A stretch of 64,000 nt of DNA, from assembly GCA_008704415.1 (NCBI GenBank), contig VXIS01000016.1, forward strand, positions 186,001 through 250,000. The letters are read 5' to 3'. How positions within the stretch are numbered: the first letter of the stretch is position 1; each line of letters begins with the position of its first letter. Made by a program: the position numbers and the translations under genes. The DNA comes from Sphaerosporella brunnea. Lineage: Eukaryota > Ascomycota > Pezizomycetes > Pezizales > Pyronemataceae. Under the pieces are notes generated by a model, which worked only from the letters and a program-made list of their open reading frames with translations, ran no database searches and was not told the origin of the DNA. Below are positions 52,838 to 63,560 of this stretch, piece by piece.

Positions 52838-53830
52838 ATGTCCTTCAAATTCAACTTCAGCAGTGCCGACAGCGACAGCGACAGCGAAGACGCCTCCGCC
52901 GCCGCTGCCCCAGTAACGTCCAAAACCCATGTCGAATCCGAATCGCTACCAGCACAATCACACACGCTCCCCGCGCTTCTCTCCGCCGTCCCCCGCAACC
53001 TCTCGTACAGCCACATCCCCACCGTGCCGCCGCTGCCGCGGCGCGAGCTGTACGATGTGCGCATGCAGCTGATGGCCGAAGACGACCTTTCCCCCGCATC
53101 CACGGCCGCGCGGCAAGTGCTCGTTCTCGGCGCCGAAGACATCCGCACGCGCGTTTACGAGGGCGGGTTGAAGAGCTGGGAGTGTTCTCTCGATCTGGCG
53201 ATGTACCTCAGCGAGACGGAAGCGGCCGTTTTGGAGGGGAAAGCAGCCGTGTCGTTGTTGGAGCTTGGCTGCGGCACGGCGGTGCCGTCGCTGTTTCTTT
53301 TTCGGCGGCTACTGGAGCGGGGGGGCCGCGCCAGACTCGTGCTAGCTGATTACAACGTCGATGTGTTGCGCCTCGTTACCGTGCCGAATCTCTTGCTGGT
53401 GTGGGCACTCACCACGAAGCTTGGGAGTGCCGAGGAGGCCGGCGATTTGGATGCCAGCGAGGAGTTGAGGCAGGAATTTTTGGCAGATTTGGACAGGAGG
53501 GGCATTGCAATTGAGCTCGTGTCTGGAAGCTGGGGTGGCGGGATGCTGGACATTGTCGGTCGGGACACGTTTGATTTGGTGCTGGGGAGTGAGACTATAT
53601 ACTCGCCGGCTACGACGCCCGAGTTTACGCAGGTGCTGCTGCACAGTCTGAAGAAGGGTGGTGGGAAGGGACTGGTTGCGGCCAAGAGGATCTATTTTGG
53701 CGTTGGTGGCAGCGTGGAGGATTTTGTGGGCGGCGTCGAGAAGCTGGGGTGGGCGGTAAAGACGGCGAGGGATGTGGTTGATGTCGGTGTAGGACGGGTT
53801 ATTGTTGAAGTCTCCCACAATATACCATAG
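52838..53830 (+). CDS. HPM1: Protein histidine methyltransferase Hpm1 (METTL18-like)
   Basis: This is a seven-beta-strand methyltransferase; the yeast enzyme modifies a His in ribosomal protein Rpl3. Intronless, 330 aa from the ATG at 52838 (MSFKFNFSSADSDSD, the usual family start; an in-frame ATG 66 bp upstream is less likely). Motifs: VLGAEDIRTRVYEGGLKSWECSLDL, the SAM-binding LLELGCGTAVPSLFL, VLADYNVDVLRLVTVPN, and the post-motif FDLVLGSETIYSPAT. The GLKSWECS block before motif I is specific for Hpm1/METTL18. Its substrate here is inferred from the family. Confidence 0.9.
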   Translation: MSFKFNFSSADSDSDSEDASAAAAPVTSKTHVESESLPAQSHTLPALLSAVPRNLSYSHIPTVPPLPRRELYDVRMQLMAEDDLSPASTAARQVLVLGAEDIRTRVYEGGLKSWECSLDLAMYLSETEAAVLEGKAAVSLLELGCGTAVPSLFLFRRLLERGGRARLVLADYNVDVLRLVTVPNLLLVWALTTKLGSAEEAGDLDASEELRQEFLADLDRRGIAIELVSGSWGGGMLDIVGRDTFDLVLGSETIYSPATTPEFTQVLLHSLKKGGGKGLVAAKRIYFGVGGSVEDFVGGVEKLGWAVKTARDVVDVGVGRVIVEVSHNIP

Positions 53831-54105
53831 TTAGGCGTCAACTGGAACCGCCATGTGAATATCACTTTAGAAACCCCTTCTATTGTTGACGGCGGATGGG
53901 AAAAAGCAAAAAATAACAAGGTAAACACCTGGTAGCTCATTCATGATGAGCCTGCAAAAAAACACAAAGCAAACACAGAAATCAGTTATGCAGAAGAAAC
54001 CCCCAAAGAAATCCCGAGAAAAAATATAGTACAATGCAACAAGGTGCGCCGGTGATAAAACGACGAAGAGCTCGAAGGAGCAAATTACAAGTGTGAGGGA
54101 GAGGT

Positions 54106-55359
54106 TTACTTCGGAGGGCCAGTTCCGAATGGAACATCCTCCATTTCAACCTCCTCGTCCTCATCCTCGAGGTCGATGGCATGGTCAGCAGTGCCGCCTT
54201 CAGAGGCGCGCTGCTTGAACTCCGGCTTGAGCGACCATTTGCCGTTGTATGGACCGCTCCTGTTCATGATGGCGATCTCCTCCAACACTTCCTTCAAGTA
54301 AGCTTCCGGCTGATTGGTGACCTCGCGGAAACCCTTCATTGTCCAGTACTCGTGCTCCTCAAAGTGCTTGAACAGAGAAGAAATGAGGTCCTCGCGGGCA
54401 ATACGGAAAGATTTATTATCGGTAGCTTTGCGTATGGGCTGAACAGGTTTCTAAAGAACAAAGAGTGAGTATGGGAGGCACTGCTACGTGCAGGGATTGA
54501 GTGCTTACAATGAAATTAGAGAATGCCGCCGCAGCAGCAGTGCCAGTGGTTCCAGGGGTGAGGAGATTTCCTGGGACCCTCGCATCGTCCAGGAACTTGG
54601 TACTGTACTGAGGCGCATCTTCCTTCAACGTTCTATTCATCTGGAACCTGCGGTATTCCTCGTTGTAGACAGGCAACACGGCGCACTCATGCTTAGCAGT
54701 GCCGACCAGCGCAGTGCGCTTGGGTATCGCCTTGCGGACATAGGGCTGGTACCGGTTGGGCTTCTTAGGTCCACCGGGCTCGCCGCTCTTTTCCCGTTCG
54801 CGCTGTCGCTGGGGAAACAGGAATCGCGAGGGCATCGCTGGGTCTCCTTCCTTGACGCCGGTCTCCATCTTGCTCTCGTACCCGGGCATGTCCTTCTCAG
54901 TGAACACAAACGTGTTTGTGACCTCCATGTTAGTGATGCTCAAATCGTATTCCGTCGGGATATCTTCGCCATTGATCGCATTTTTCTCGAGCATAAGTTT
55001 GAGCTACAACCAACAACGCGGCGTCGTCAGCACACCAGCAGTTCACATTCTACGCGGCTACTGGGGGGTGCGCAATGTACTTGGCTCTGATTGTTCGGGT
55101 CCACCTTGACGACCCCCAAAGTGATCTCTTCATCCTCGTCGATATCTTTCCAGCGCTCCGCAAGGAACTGCGGCAGCTTCACCAACCACACCGCTCGGTC
55201 GCCATGCGTCAGATCGAGGTCACCCGCATCTTCGTAGAGCTCGTCGTCGTCGGCATAGCCCATCTCTTGGTTGATTTCGGGCGGTGTCAGGCCTGGCTCC
55301 GACTTGGTGCCGGGTTCCATCTTCTCACCAGGTTCCACCTTGACGTTTGGCGCGGCCAT
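54106..55359 (-). CDS. TFG2: TFIIF subunit beta (Tfg2/RAP30)
   Basis: This general transcription factor subunit brings RNA polymerase II to promoters. Exons are 55081-55359, 54509-55003 and 54106-54450, with introns of 77 and 58 nt, giving 372 aa. The N-terminal dimerisation domain reads AVWLVKLPQFLAERWKDI, then LGVVKVDPNNQSQ|LKLML. The C-terminal winged helix has ISSLFKHFEEHEYWTMKGF, then TNQPEAYLKEVLEEIAIMNR and GKWSLKPEFKQR, diagnostic of TFIIF beta. An acidic tail (EDEDEEVEMED) ends the protein. The central insertion with PKKPNRYQPYVRKAIPKRTA is typical of fungal Tfg2. A 7-bp tandem repeat lies in the leader. Confidence 0.93.
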
Positions 55360-55727
55360 CGTGGAGGTGTGGCACAGGGATCGATCGGGATTCGTGAGTC
55401 GTGAGTCGTGAGTCGTGAGTCGTGAGTCGTCGGGTCGTTATTCGAGCTTGTAGATCTGTGTTGGGTGAGTGGTTGCGTGTCAAAGTTGGTCGACGCGTGC
55501 AGCTCTTGGATGTAGAGTAACCGATGCGCGACAAGGCGCAATGGCATCACGCCAAGCCGTGTCAGTGGTTGGGGTTAGGGTTCCTCATTCAACGTTTCAA
55601 TCATCACTCGAATTCTCGAATGAACAACCAATCACGTGGAATCTGTGTAACGCCAACCCACCACCAGCAACACCAACACCTCCATCAAGCTCCATCCCAT
55701 CACCACACCGCCCCCAACACACTCAGC
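55360..55727. promoter_or_regulatory. Divergent promoter TFG2 / SEM1
   Basis: About 370 bp shared by two divergent genes. It contains five tandem tcgtgag units (55392-55426, then tcgtc) near the TFG2 start and a telobox-like GGGGTTAGGGTT at 55571-55582, about 145 bp from the SEM1 start. Confidence 0.45.
55392..55429 (-). repeat. 7-bp tandem repeat (tcgtgag)5
   Basis: Five perfect head-to-tail copies followed by a degenerate sixth, starting 33 bp upstream of the TFG2 ATG, so probably in the 5' untranslated leader. Confidence 0.85.
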
Positions 55728-56138
55728 ATGTCCTCCAAACCCAACAACACCGAAAAGCCGGTGCAGCAGCAGCAGCAGCAACAGCAGCCAGCCAAAGCTT
55801 CGAAAGCCCTCGAGGAGGATGACGAATTCGAAGACTTTCCCGCCGAAGGTAAGGATCCCCCCACCAGCGAGACATCACTAATACCGCTTTGTTTGTTACC
55901 AGACTGGTCCGACACCGAAACCGACGGCAAGAGCGGCAAGAGCAAGAACCTCTGGGAGGAGAGCTGGGACGACGACGAAACCACCGATGACTTCGCTGCT
56001 CAGTTGAGGTAGTCCCCCCCCCCCCCCCAAACAGACTCCCCGAAACATCATTTGCGTGCAGTTCCGGACTAAGGTGATGATTTCGCGGCTAGAGAGGAGC
56101 TCAAGAAGGCCTCGGGAAAAAGCGAGTCGATGTCATAG
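55728..56138 (+). CDS. SEM1: 26S proteasome / TREX-2 subunit Sem1 (Dss1)
   Basis: This very acidic small protein is shared by the proteasome lid, TREX-2 and BRCA2-type complexes. Exons are 55728-55848, 55903-56008 and 56093-56138, with introns of 54 and 84 nt, giving 90 aa. It has a Gln run of about 8, then [13 protein letters not shown], and after intron 1 [20 protein letters not shown] and [11 protein letters not shown], the two conserved acidic motifs. The last exon adds the C-terminal helix [15 protein letters not shown], which a simple ORF call would miss. A poly-C run begins 5 nt into intron 2. Confidence 0.93.
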
Positions 56139-56530
56139 TCCCCGCCGCCGCCGCCGGAACCCAGAAATAATACTACGATCGGCTACTTCACTTGGGATGC
56201 CATGAGCGAACACACGAACGGCATCACTCAAGGCGGGAACAAAAAAAAAGAAGCGTGCACGATTGTATATACTCTTTCGGGAAACGCGGAGGAATGGTTC
56301 ATGGGGGTTAGATTGCGATGATGATGGATAGATGGATGCGGGGGGTTCTCTCTTGCTTTGTTTGTTCTTCATTTGCTAGCTACTACCTACAACAATTGCT
56401 TCTGCCGCTGCTTTTGAGAACTACACCCCAACTTCACAGTCTACTACTATCTGCCATGGAGCCTCCGTTTTCCGCGTTTATTTGCTCTAATACTATCAGA
56501 TGTGACAATTTTTCTAGGGTGCGAGCATCT
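56139..56530. other. Intergenic, convergent 3' ends
   Basis: About 390 bp between SEM1 and PGK1, with a short gccgccgcc run near 56142. No gene seen. Confidence 0.5.
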
Positions 56531-58078
56531 TCAACTTACCGACAAAGCGGTCACACCGGGCAACTCTTTGCCCTCGAGAAGCTCCAGGGAACTGTTTCAT
56601 GTCAGAAAAGGACAATCCACCAGTCGGGATTGATTCGGCACTTACGCTCCACCACCGGTAGAGACGTGGCTCAGCTTGTCCTCAGCACCGAATTTCTTCG
56701 CAACGGTAGCCGTGTCACCACCGCCTATAATGACGGTAGCACCCTTCTGCGCAGCCTCAACGCAAGCATCGAGCATAGCCTTGGTACCGTTGGCAAACTT
56801 GTCGAATTCAAACACTCCTGGGGGACCGTTCCAGAGGATGGTCTTGGCCTTGGAGATGACGTTCTTGTACAGCTTGATGGACTTCTCACCGCAGTCAAGA
56901 CCCATCCATCCGTCGGGAATTCCCTCGGCATCAGTGGCATAGCCGGTCTGGGCGTCGGGGCTGAACTTGTCAGCGATCACATAGTCGACGGGCAGGATAA
57001 GCTCGACGTTATGCTCCTTGGCTTTCTTGACGAGGTCGCCGACAATCTTAGCTCCCTCCTCATCGAACAGGGAGTTACCGATCTTGACGCCTTCCAGAGC
57101 CTTCTTGAAGGTGAAGGCCATTCCTCCACCGATGATGAGGCTGTTGACCTTGGGGATCAGGTTGTCGATCAACTGGATCTTGTCCGAAACCTTAGCACCT
57201 CCGAGAATGGCCAGGAATGGTCGCTCGGGGTTTTCCAAAGCCTTGGCGAAGAATTCAAGCTCCTTCTTGACCAAGAAACCGGCGGCCTTGATGGGGAGGT
57301 CGATTCCGACCATGGAACTGTGAGCACGGTGCGCAGTGCCGAAGGCGTCGTTGACGTAGATGTCGCCGAGGGAAGTCAGGGACTGGCGGAACTCCTTGAC
57401 AGCCTCGGGGTCGGCCTTGTGCTTCTTTCCGTCCTCATCCTTGTAGCTACCCTCCTCCTCGGGGTGGAAACGGAGGTTCTCGAGGAGGATAACCTCTCCT
57501 AGAAAAAAATTAACCCCTCCCTTCCCACTTGGATCAGTAAATCAACGTACCTCCAGAAGCCTTAGCACAATACTCCTCGGTCTCCTTGCCCACGCAGTCG
57601 GGAAGGAAAGTAACATCACGTCCGAGCAGCTTCTCAAGCTCCTCGGCCACCGGGCGCAGACTGTACTTCTCAACCTTCTTGCCGTCGGGGCGGCCGAGGT
57701 GGGACATCAAGATCACAGCCTTGGCACCATTTTCCAGGCAGTACTTGATGGTGGGCAAGGCACCGACGATGCGCTGGTTGTTGGTGATTTTGGTGCCGTC
57801 GAGCGGGACGTTAAAGTCCACCTAGGATCGTGGGGTCAGCGTACTGTTCGCTCGCTCACCCGGTGCCGGCTTCCGTGAGACCGTGGGGAACCTTGGGTTG
57901 GGTTTTTTTTTTTGGGGGGGGGGGCAGTACCCGAATGAGAACACGCTTGTCCTTGACGTCAACGTCGGTGATGGCTGTAAAGCACGTCAGTTCCAATCCT
58001 TCATCTCAATCCGCATTGGAAGGATGTGGTTGAGAAGATGGCTAGCATCGACGCACCGAGTTTCTTGCTGAGAGACAT
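56531..58078 (-). CDS. PGK1: Phosphoglycerate kinase
   Basis: This glycolytic enzyme makes ATP and 3-phosphoglycerate from 1,3-bisphosphoglycerate. Exons are 58057-58078, 57931-57974, 57551-57821, 56646-57498 and 56531-56591; total 416 aa, the same as yeast Pgk1. The first exon is only 22 nt (MSLSKKL). Motifs: [21 protein letters not shown] ([12 protein letters not shown]), [19 protein letters not shown] ([15 protein letters not shown]), [18 protein letters not shown], and [13 protein letters not shown] with the C-terminal [20 protein letters not shown]. Intron 2 (109 nt) begins gtactg and then a long poly-C/poly-A run. The reading ends ...ALSVS at TGA 56531; a further GT-AG pair after the Ser codon would give a different short tail, so the last residues are uncertain. 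Confidence 0.94.
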
Positions 58079-59219
58079 GACGAATTGCTTTGATTTACTA
58101 TAAACCAAAAGAACCCGACGGGTTTAGATATGGAGAGGTGGGTACGATAAATCGGTTGGGGGTTTTCTTTCCGGGCAAGTTCGGACGGAAAGAATTGGAG
58201 GGGGAGATGGCGAGTTGGATTTCTTCGGCGAAGGAAAAAAGAGTTATGTTTTGGTGAGGGGCATGGCGGGGTTTGTTGACGCAACCCGAACGACATCATA
58301 ATCATCCATCCTTTTGCGTTCCTACCAGCCGTGCGGTTGGTTGGTTTGATCTAGTCCGAGAAAACCCGCCAAAGGCGTGGGGGAGTTTGCGATGGCCATA
58401 CACATCACCACATTTGCGGCCTCACCACTTTACTGGTGGCCTTACATACAAGCCGCAGGACGGGTATGCACTCTTCGCCGTTCACAACGGGTCAATCTCG
58501 TCTGCGCATCGCAAATCAGACGGAATTCTCCAATCAGGATTCCCTCGTCATACACGTGACGAGCATCATGCAGAAGAATCATCACATATCGACGGAGCTG
58601 CACTCAAGCCCCGTTGACCTCAACAAGGTCGGCCCGAATGAACAATCAGCTTGTGCGTACGATTACCGTGCACACCTGACTAGCCGGCAGAACTTCCAGA
58701 AGAGAAGCATTCCTACAAACCCACCCATTTCGCTTCGTCTTCCTCCACCAAAGTTCCTTCTGTGATCTTCTGTCGCTGGGGAACCCGCATAGAAAGACGA
58801 TACCGATATCTAGACTTCGCACTCCAGATCAAGAACCATGCCAGCAGCCTCGATAAACTGCGAAAAAGATCCATCAGTGACCGCTCATGAATATCGTAAG
58901 TGGCGTCGCCGTGGCGTAACCCCGCACAGGGCCAGTCTCACATGAGATGAAATGGCTTGAGCCTGTGGCTTGACGGGCTCGGATTTAGGGTCCGCTAACG
59001 CGTCACTTGCCGCGAAACCTCTAGCATCGATCGTGCGCCAGGTCAGAAAACAGTAAATGAGCTCGTGAGCTCTCCTGTCAATGTTCTCCTCACAACTCAA
59101 CTCCATCCAGCAGTAGATAACCAAACAATTGCAACCTCATCCGCACCCAAAAACCACGATTTCCGCCTTACCATCGTCCCCCCTCCCCCCCCCCCCCATC
59201 TTCCCACTGCGGCACCATC
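58079..59219. other. Divergent promoter region, PGK1 / lipid phosphatase
   Basis: About 1.1 kb. A 35-codon ORF with good start context at 58838 is not recognised and is not annotated as a gene. A poly-C run (59178-59194) lies just before the phosphatase start. Nothing else supported. Confidence 0.5.
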
Positions 59220-60140
59220 ATGCCCGCTGCCCCCGCCCGCCTCAAATCCAAAGAGCGCCCACTCGAGCCCGGCCTCCACCCATGGCTGTCCCGGATCTGG
59301 AACCGCTCATACATTCCGGACTGGCTGGGGGTTCTCATTCTGATACTGCAAAACCTGGCCATCCTCATGCTTGGGTCGTTCTCCCGTTTATTCAGCCTCG
59401 ACGACCGGCGGATCTCCTATCCATACACCGATCCGGAGCGTGTGCCCGTTCCGCAGCTGCTGTTCTACGCCGCGGGTGTACCCGCGTTGATAATGACGGT
59501 CTACATCCTCGCCGCCGCCTCCAGCTCTTCAAAAGCGCACAAGCTGCACGTGGCGCTGCTGGGGCTTATGACGTCGCTGCTGCTGACGAGCTTCATCACG
59601 GACGTGGTCAAGAACACCGTCGGCCGTGCACGGCCGGATTTGTTGTCGCGGTGCCAAGCGAAGGAGGGAACTCCGCTGCACGAGCTTGTGGACTGGACCG
59701 TGTGCACGCAGACGGACCAGCACAAGCTGCACGAAGGCTTCCGCTCGTTTCCAAGCGGCCACTCGTCATTCTCGTGGGCGGGGCTGGGATACCTGTCGCT
59801 TTTCCTGTGCGGGCAGCTAGGCGCGTTGAAGCGCCATCACGGTTTGACTAAGTGCGTGTTTGCCGCTCTGCCGTCGGTTGGTGCAACCTTGATTACGATT
59901 TCGAGAACCCAGGATTATAGACATGATGTTTATGATGTGTGTTCTGGCACCCTCATTGGAATGCTGTGTACTTGGTTTTGTTACAGGAGATATTTTAGAC
60001 CGGTGGCTTCGCTGCTGAGTGCCGTGCCGTATAAGCGCGACGAAACCGAGGAGGATGAAGATGAGGATGGGTTCGAAAAGTTGAGGGATGTGGAGATGGG
60101 GAGGATGAGTAGAGCGGAGTCTAGAGAAAGGGATGTGTAG
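59220..60140 (+). CDS. PAP2-type lipid phosphate phosphatase (Dpp1-like)
   Basis: This integral membrane enzyme probably dephosphorylates diacylglycerol pyrophosphate or phosphatidate. Intronless, 306 aa with about six membrane spans. The three phosphatase motifs are present: KNTVGRARPD (about 139-148), FPSGHSSFS (about 179-187) with the catalytic His, and SRTQDYRHDVYD (about 228-239). A CxxxxxxxxxxxC-containing loop between motifs 1 and 2 is typical of the Dpp1/LPP group. The cytosolic C-terminus is acidic (DETEEDEDEDGFEKL). Substrate preference cannot be read from the sequence. Dpp1 is the nearest family name. Confidence 0.9.
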   Translation: MPAAPARLKSKERPLEPGLHPWLSRIWNRSYIPDWLGVLILILQNLAILMLGSFSRLFSLDDRRISYPYTDPERVPVPQLLFYAAGVPALIMTVYILAAASSSSKAHKLHVALLGLMTSLLLTSFITDVVKNTVGRARPDLLSRCQAKEGTPLHELVDWTVCTQTDQHKLHEGFRSFPSGHSSFSWAGLGYLSLFLCGQLGALKRHHGLTKCVFAALPSVGATLITISRTQDYRHDVYDVCSGTLIGMLCTWFCYRRYFRPVASLLSAVPYKRDETEEDEDEDGFEKLRDVEMGRMSRAESRERDV

Positions 60141-60455
60141 GATCTCCAAGCACTTCGGCGGCGTTCTTTTTCCCCTTTCTTTGCATTTCAACGGGTGGGG
60201 GATATTATACCTGTAATCTCCTTTAATTTGTGTACACTGTACTGTAAGATGGACACTTCTTTTCGGGCTTTCAATTTGTTTCTCTTCTGGGTCATAGGCA
60301 ATCAATCACTTCTGCAATCGAGAGCTGCACACATTCAAATTCAAACGCACATGGTAATCAATCATGCTCAACATCTAACCCAAATAAACAGAACAAAACG
60401 AAAACCCAGAGAACAACTTTTTAACCCAACTCATTCATTCAACAGTCATCGCCTA
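60141..60455. other. Intergenic, convergent 3' ends
   Basis: About 315 bp between the lipid phosphatase gene and SUP35. Nothing recognisable. Confidence 0.5.
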
Positions 60456-62773
60456 CTAAGCCTCCTCCTTGATTAGCTTAGTCACCTTTCCAATGGCGAT
60501 CGTCTGTCCCTGGTCACGCAGTGTGAACCGTCCCAGTTGCTGATGGTCAGTATAAGTCTCGATGGGCACCTGGCCCGAGACCTCGAGGCGGGCAATGATA
60601 GCTTGGCCTGTTTACCACATGATTAGCCCATACAATAATTAAAAAGTGTATTTCGGTACGCACCCTTGCTGGCGAACGCTGGCGGCTTCTTGCTCTTGCG
60701 ACCACTTCCCTTCTCAAGCTTGTGTAGCAAAGCGGCAAAGGTAACCTCCTGCACCGTGGTGTGCACGTGCATGACACATGTGAAACCAGAGGTGAGAATA
60801 CTCTTGAGCTCGATGATGTGGATCTGAGCCTCGAAGGCGCTCACACAGTTGATGGGGTTCTTCTTGGATGTGAGCACAAATCCAGGGATAATATCTTCCT
60901 CCTCAACTCCGCGAACACGGAGCCGCACTTGATCACCGCAGGACGCGTTGGGCAGCTCCTCCTCGGATTCCGAGTAAATGGCCACCACTTCGAGGGACGT
61001 ACGGCCGGGCATCATGAGCAGGGAGCCTCCCTTCTTAATAACACCACTCTCGATCTTGCCCTCAACCACGACTCCCATGTCCTTGTACTTGCCGGAGATG
61101 GGCATCATGAACGGCGCCTTGAGCTTGCGTTCCAATCCTTTCATGTTATCGAGGTACTCCAGCAGCGATGGGCCGTTGTACCAGTCAGCGACACCCTTGG
61201 GGATGCGCTCCTTCAGACCATATCCAGTGAGAGCGGAAAGAGGCATGAACATCAGGTCTGTACGATATTAGTCTCACTAATAAGTGCCAAATGTCAAACT
61301 AGGAAGATACATACCAGTCTTGGGGCTGTATCCAGTAGCTTTCAAGAATTGTGTGAGCTTGGTGGTACACTCGTCGTAACGCTCCTTGCTCCAATCGACA
61401 GTGGGGTCGTCCATCTTGTTGATGACCACAACAAGCTTGTTGACACCCTGGGTCTTCGCGAGAACAGCGTGCTCTCGCGTCTGACCACCCTTCTCGAATC
61501 CAGTCTCGTACTCTCCCTTACGGGCAGAAATGACGAGAATACCGACATCAGCCTGCGAGGCACCACCAATCATAGACGGAACATAGTTCTTGTGTCCAGG
61601 GGCATCAAGGACAGTGTATCGTCGCTTCTCGGTCTCGAAGAACGCACGGCCAACCTCGACAGTCTTTCCCTTGGCACGCTCTTCACGGGTAAGATCGAGA
61701 GCCCAAGAAAGGTACCACGACTCTCGACCGGCCTCCTTCGCCTCACGCTTGAATTTATCCATAGTCCGTTCGTCAACCATTCCAGTGGCGTAGAGAATCG
61801 CACCTCCGAGAGAGGACTTGCCGGCATCGACGTGGCCGATGAAGACCAAGTTCACGTGTTCCTGTATGTATGTTGGCCTCTGTGCGAGTCAGGTAACGCG
61901 GACAGGACTACCGACCTTTCCGTAGAGCTCCGCAATCAGCGAATCGTCAACCTCCTCCTCTTGTGCCTTGGCCACGGCGTCTGCCTCACGCTTCTGCTGC
62001 GCCTTTTCTGCCGCCGTAGCACGGGCTGGCGAAGACCGACCATCGGCGGGGGCGGGGCTGGTCTTGCCGCTGACGGTAGTAGACTTGGCGACGGCCACCT
62101 TAGCAGCAACCTTGGAACCGGCCTCAGGCTTCGCTGAGGGGGTCTCCTTGGCCGAAGCCTCCTCCTTCTTTTCCTCCTTGGCTGCGCCACCCACGGAGAG
62201 CACTTTCGGAGCCGAAGCGGTACCATCTCCACCGATCGTCAGAACCTTGGCCTTAGACGCAGAGTCGCCGCCAATGGTGAGGACCTTCGCAGGGCCGGAA
62301 GGCGCAGGCTTGGAAGCTGCGGGACTGGAGGCGCCAGAAGTGTTGCCACTCTCAGGACGCTTTGCAATCTGTGGCGTCGGCTGCTGTTGCTGCTGCTGTT
62401 GCTGGCGCATCTGAGGGGGGGTGTACGCCTGCTGCTGCTGGTAGTTGTTGTATCCGTAACCACCCTGGCCGTACTGGTTGTACTGCGGTCCATACTGTGC
62501 ATACTGGTCATATTGTCCGTATTGCGCGTATGGCTGCTGACCGTACTGCGCATACTGTCCGTACTGCTGCTGCTGCTGGTAGCCTCCGTAGGCCTGACCG
62601 GGGACGAAGGCCTGCGCACCCGGAGTGAAGGTCGAGTTCGGATTGAAGTTTGGCCGGAACTGCTGTGGCTGCTGTGGTGCCTGCTGCTGTTGGTTGAGGT
62701 TTAGGGTTTTGGTGCGCGACGAAAGTTCGTCGTCGCCGGCTGCATCCTCCCAGGAGTTCGGAGTGTTCGACAT
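60456..62773 (-). CDS. SUP35: Translation termination factor eRF3 (Sup35)
   Basis: This GTPase partners eRF1 at stop codons. Exons are 61916-62773, 61315-61861, 60664-61257 and 60456-60607, with introns of 54, 57 and 56 nt, giving 716 aa. The N-domain (about residues 30-150) is rich in Gln, Tyr, Gly and Asn with imperfect QYGQYAQYG-type units, like the yeast prion domain. The M-region (about 160-280) has three KVLTIGG / KVLSVGG repeats and a Lys/Glu-rich stretch. The GTPase domain starts EHVNLVFIGHVDAGKSS (P-loop), DAPGHKNYVPSMIGGASQAD and VVVINKMDDPT. Domains 2 and 3 follow, with GQAIIARLEVSGQVPIE and the end GQTIAIGKVTKLIKEEA. A 458-codon antisense ORF over exons 1-3 is rejected. Confidence 0.96.
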
Positions 62774-63560
62774 CTCGAGGCGTAGATTGTGCTGAGGATG
62801 TATGATGTCGTAGCCGTACGGAAAAGAAGGCGAATTCAAATTTGTGCCTCGAGTTTGAGGTTGAAGGCTGGCGAGGAGGGAGGGATGGTGGGGGGGCTTT
62901 GCGGCTGGTTGGCGGCTTGGCACTGGGCAGGGAAGAACTTCGAAGTGAGTGAGTGAGTGCACGTGATACGCCGAAGTTCTTTGAAATCGGAAAGGAGATC
63001 CTCTGGGCCGACTGCTGAAGCCGGTCCTCAACTTTAAATGGCGATGATTCGTTATGAGTCTACCTGCAACATGATGTCAAATATCATCATGACAACAACA
63101 AAATCAGTGGCTAGTTGTGTTGTATAAATCCTTCAACAACGTGCCAATCCAGCAATGCGTAGATGCATGTGCCGGTGAGCCACCATCTGGACCGAGTCTT
63201 CCTTTCAATGGTCTTAACGGGTGGGATCTCTCGAAACGTTAGTGTAGGTGGCCAGATAGCTGCAGCTCTGTTATTTCGCCTTTCTGCAAATGTTTTCAGT
63301 GGCCTGAGTTCAGTTTGGCAACTCAGACCCGTCTCTTTCCTGGCCAACATTTATATGCGCAGGGGCAAGCGGTGTTGTCCATAAAACAAGCTCAAGACTG
63401 CTCTAGAGATTGATCGAGTGGCATCCCGTGAAGATCGGCCAGTAGAAGTGCAGCCGGCTGAAGCTCAGCGTGGTTCTCGAGAACTGGTATCATCCGATAG
63501 AATCCCGTATCACTAATTCATTCCAACGCCATGAACGCCATGACATGCAATTCCATCCCT
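62774..63560. other. SUP35 promoter region
   Basis: About 790 bp upstream of the SUP35 start. No gene, TATA box or repeat that I can support beyond short gtgagtgagtgagtg repetition near 62945. Confidence 0.5.

Noticed and set aside
56318..57502. 394-codon plus-strand ORF over PGK1
   Set aside because: Antisense shadow of PGK1 exon 4.
58838..58945. 35-codon ORF with good start context and an internal gtaagt
   Set aside because: Too short to recognise and no second exon could be found; it may be an untranslated or chance frame.
60761..62137. 458-codon plus-strand ORF over SUP35
   Set aside because: Antisense shadow spanning two introns of SUP35; no domain.
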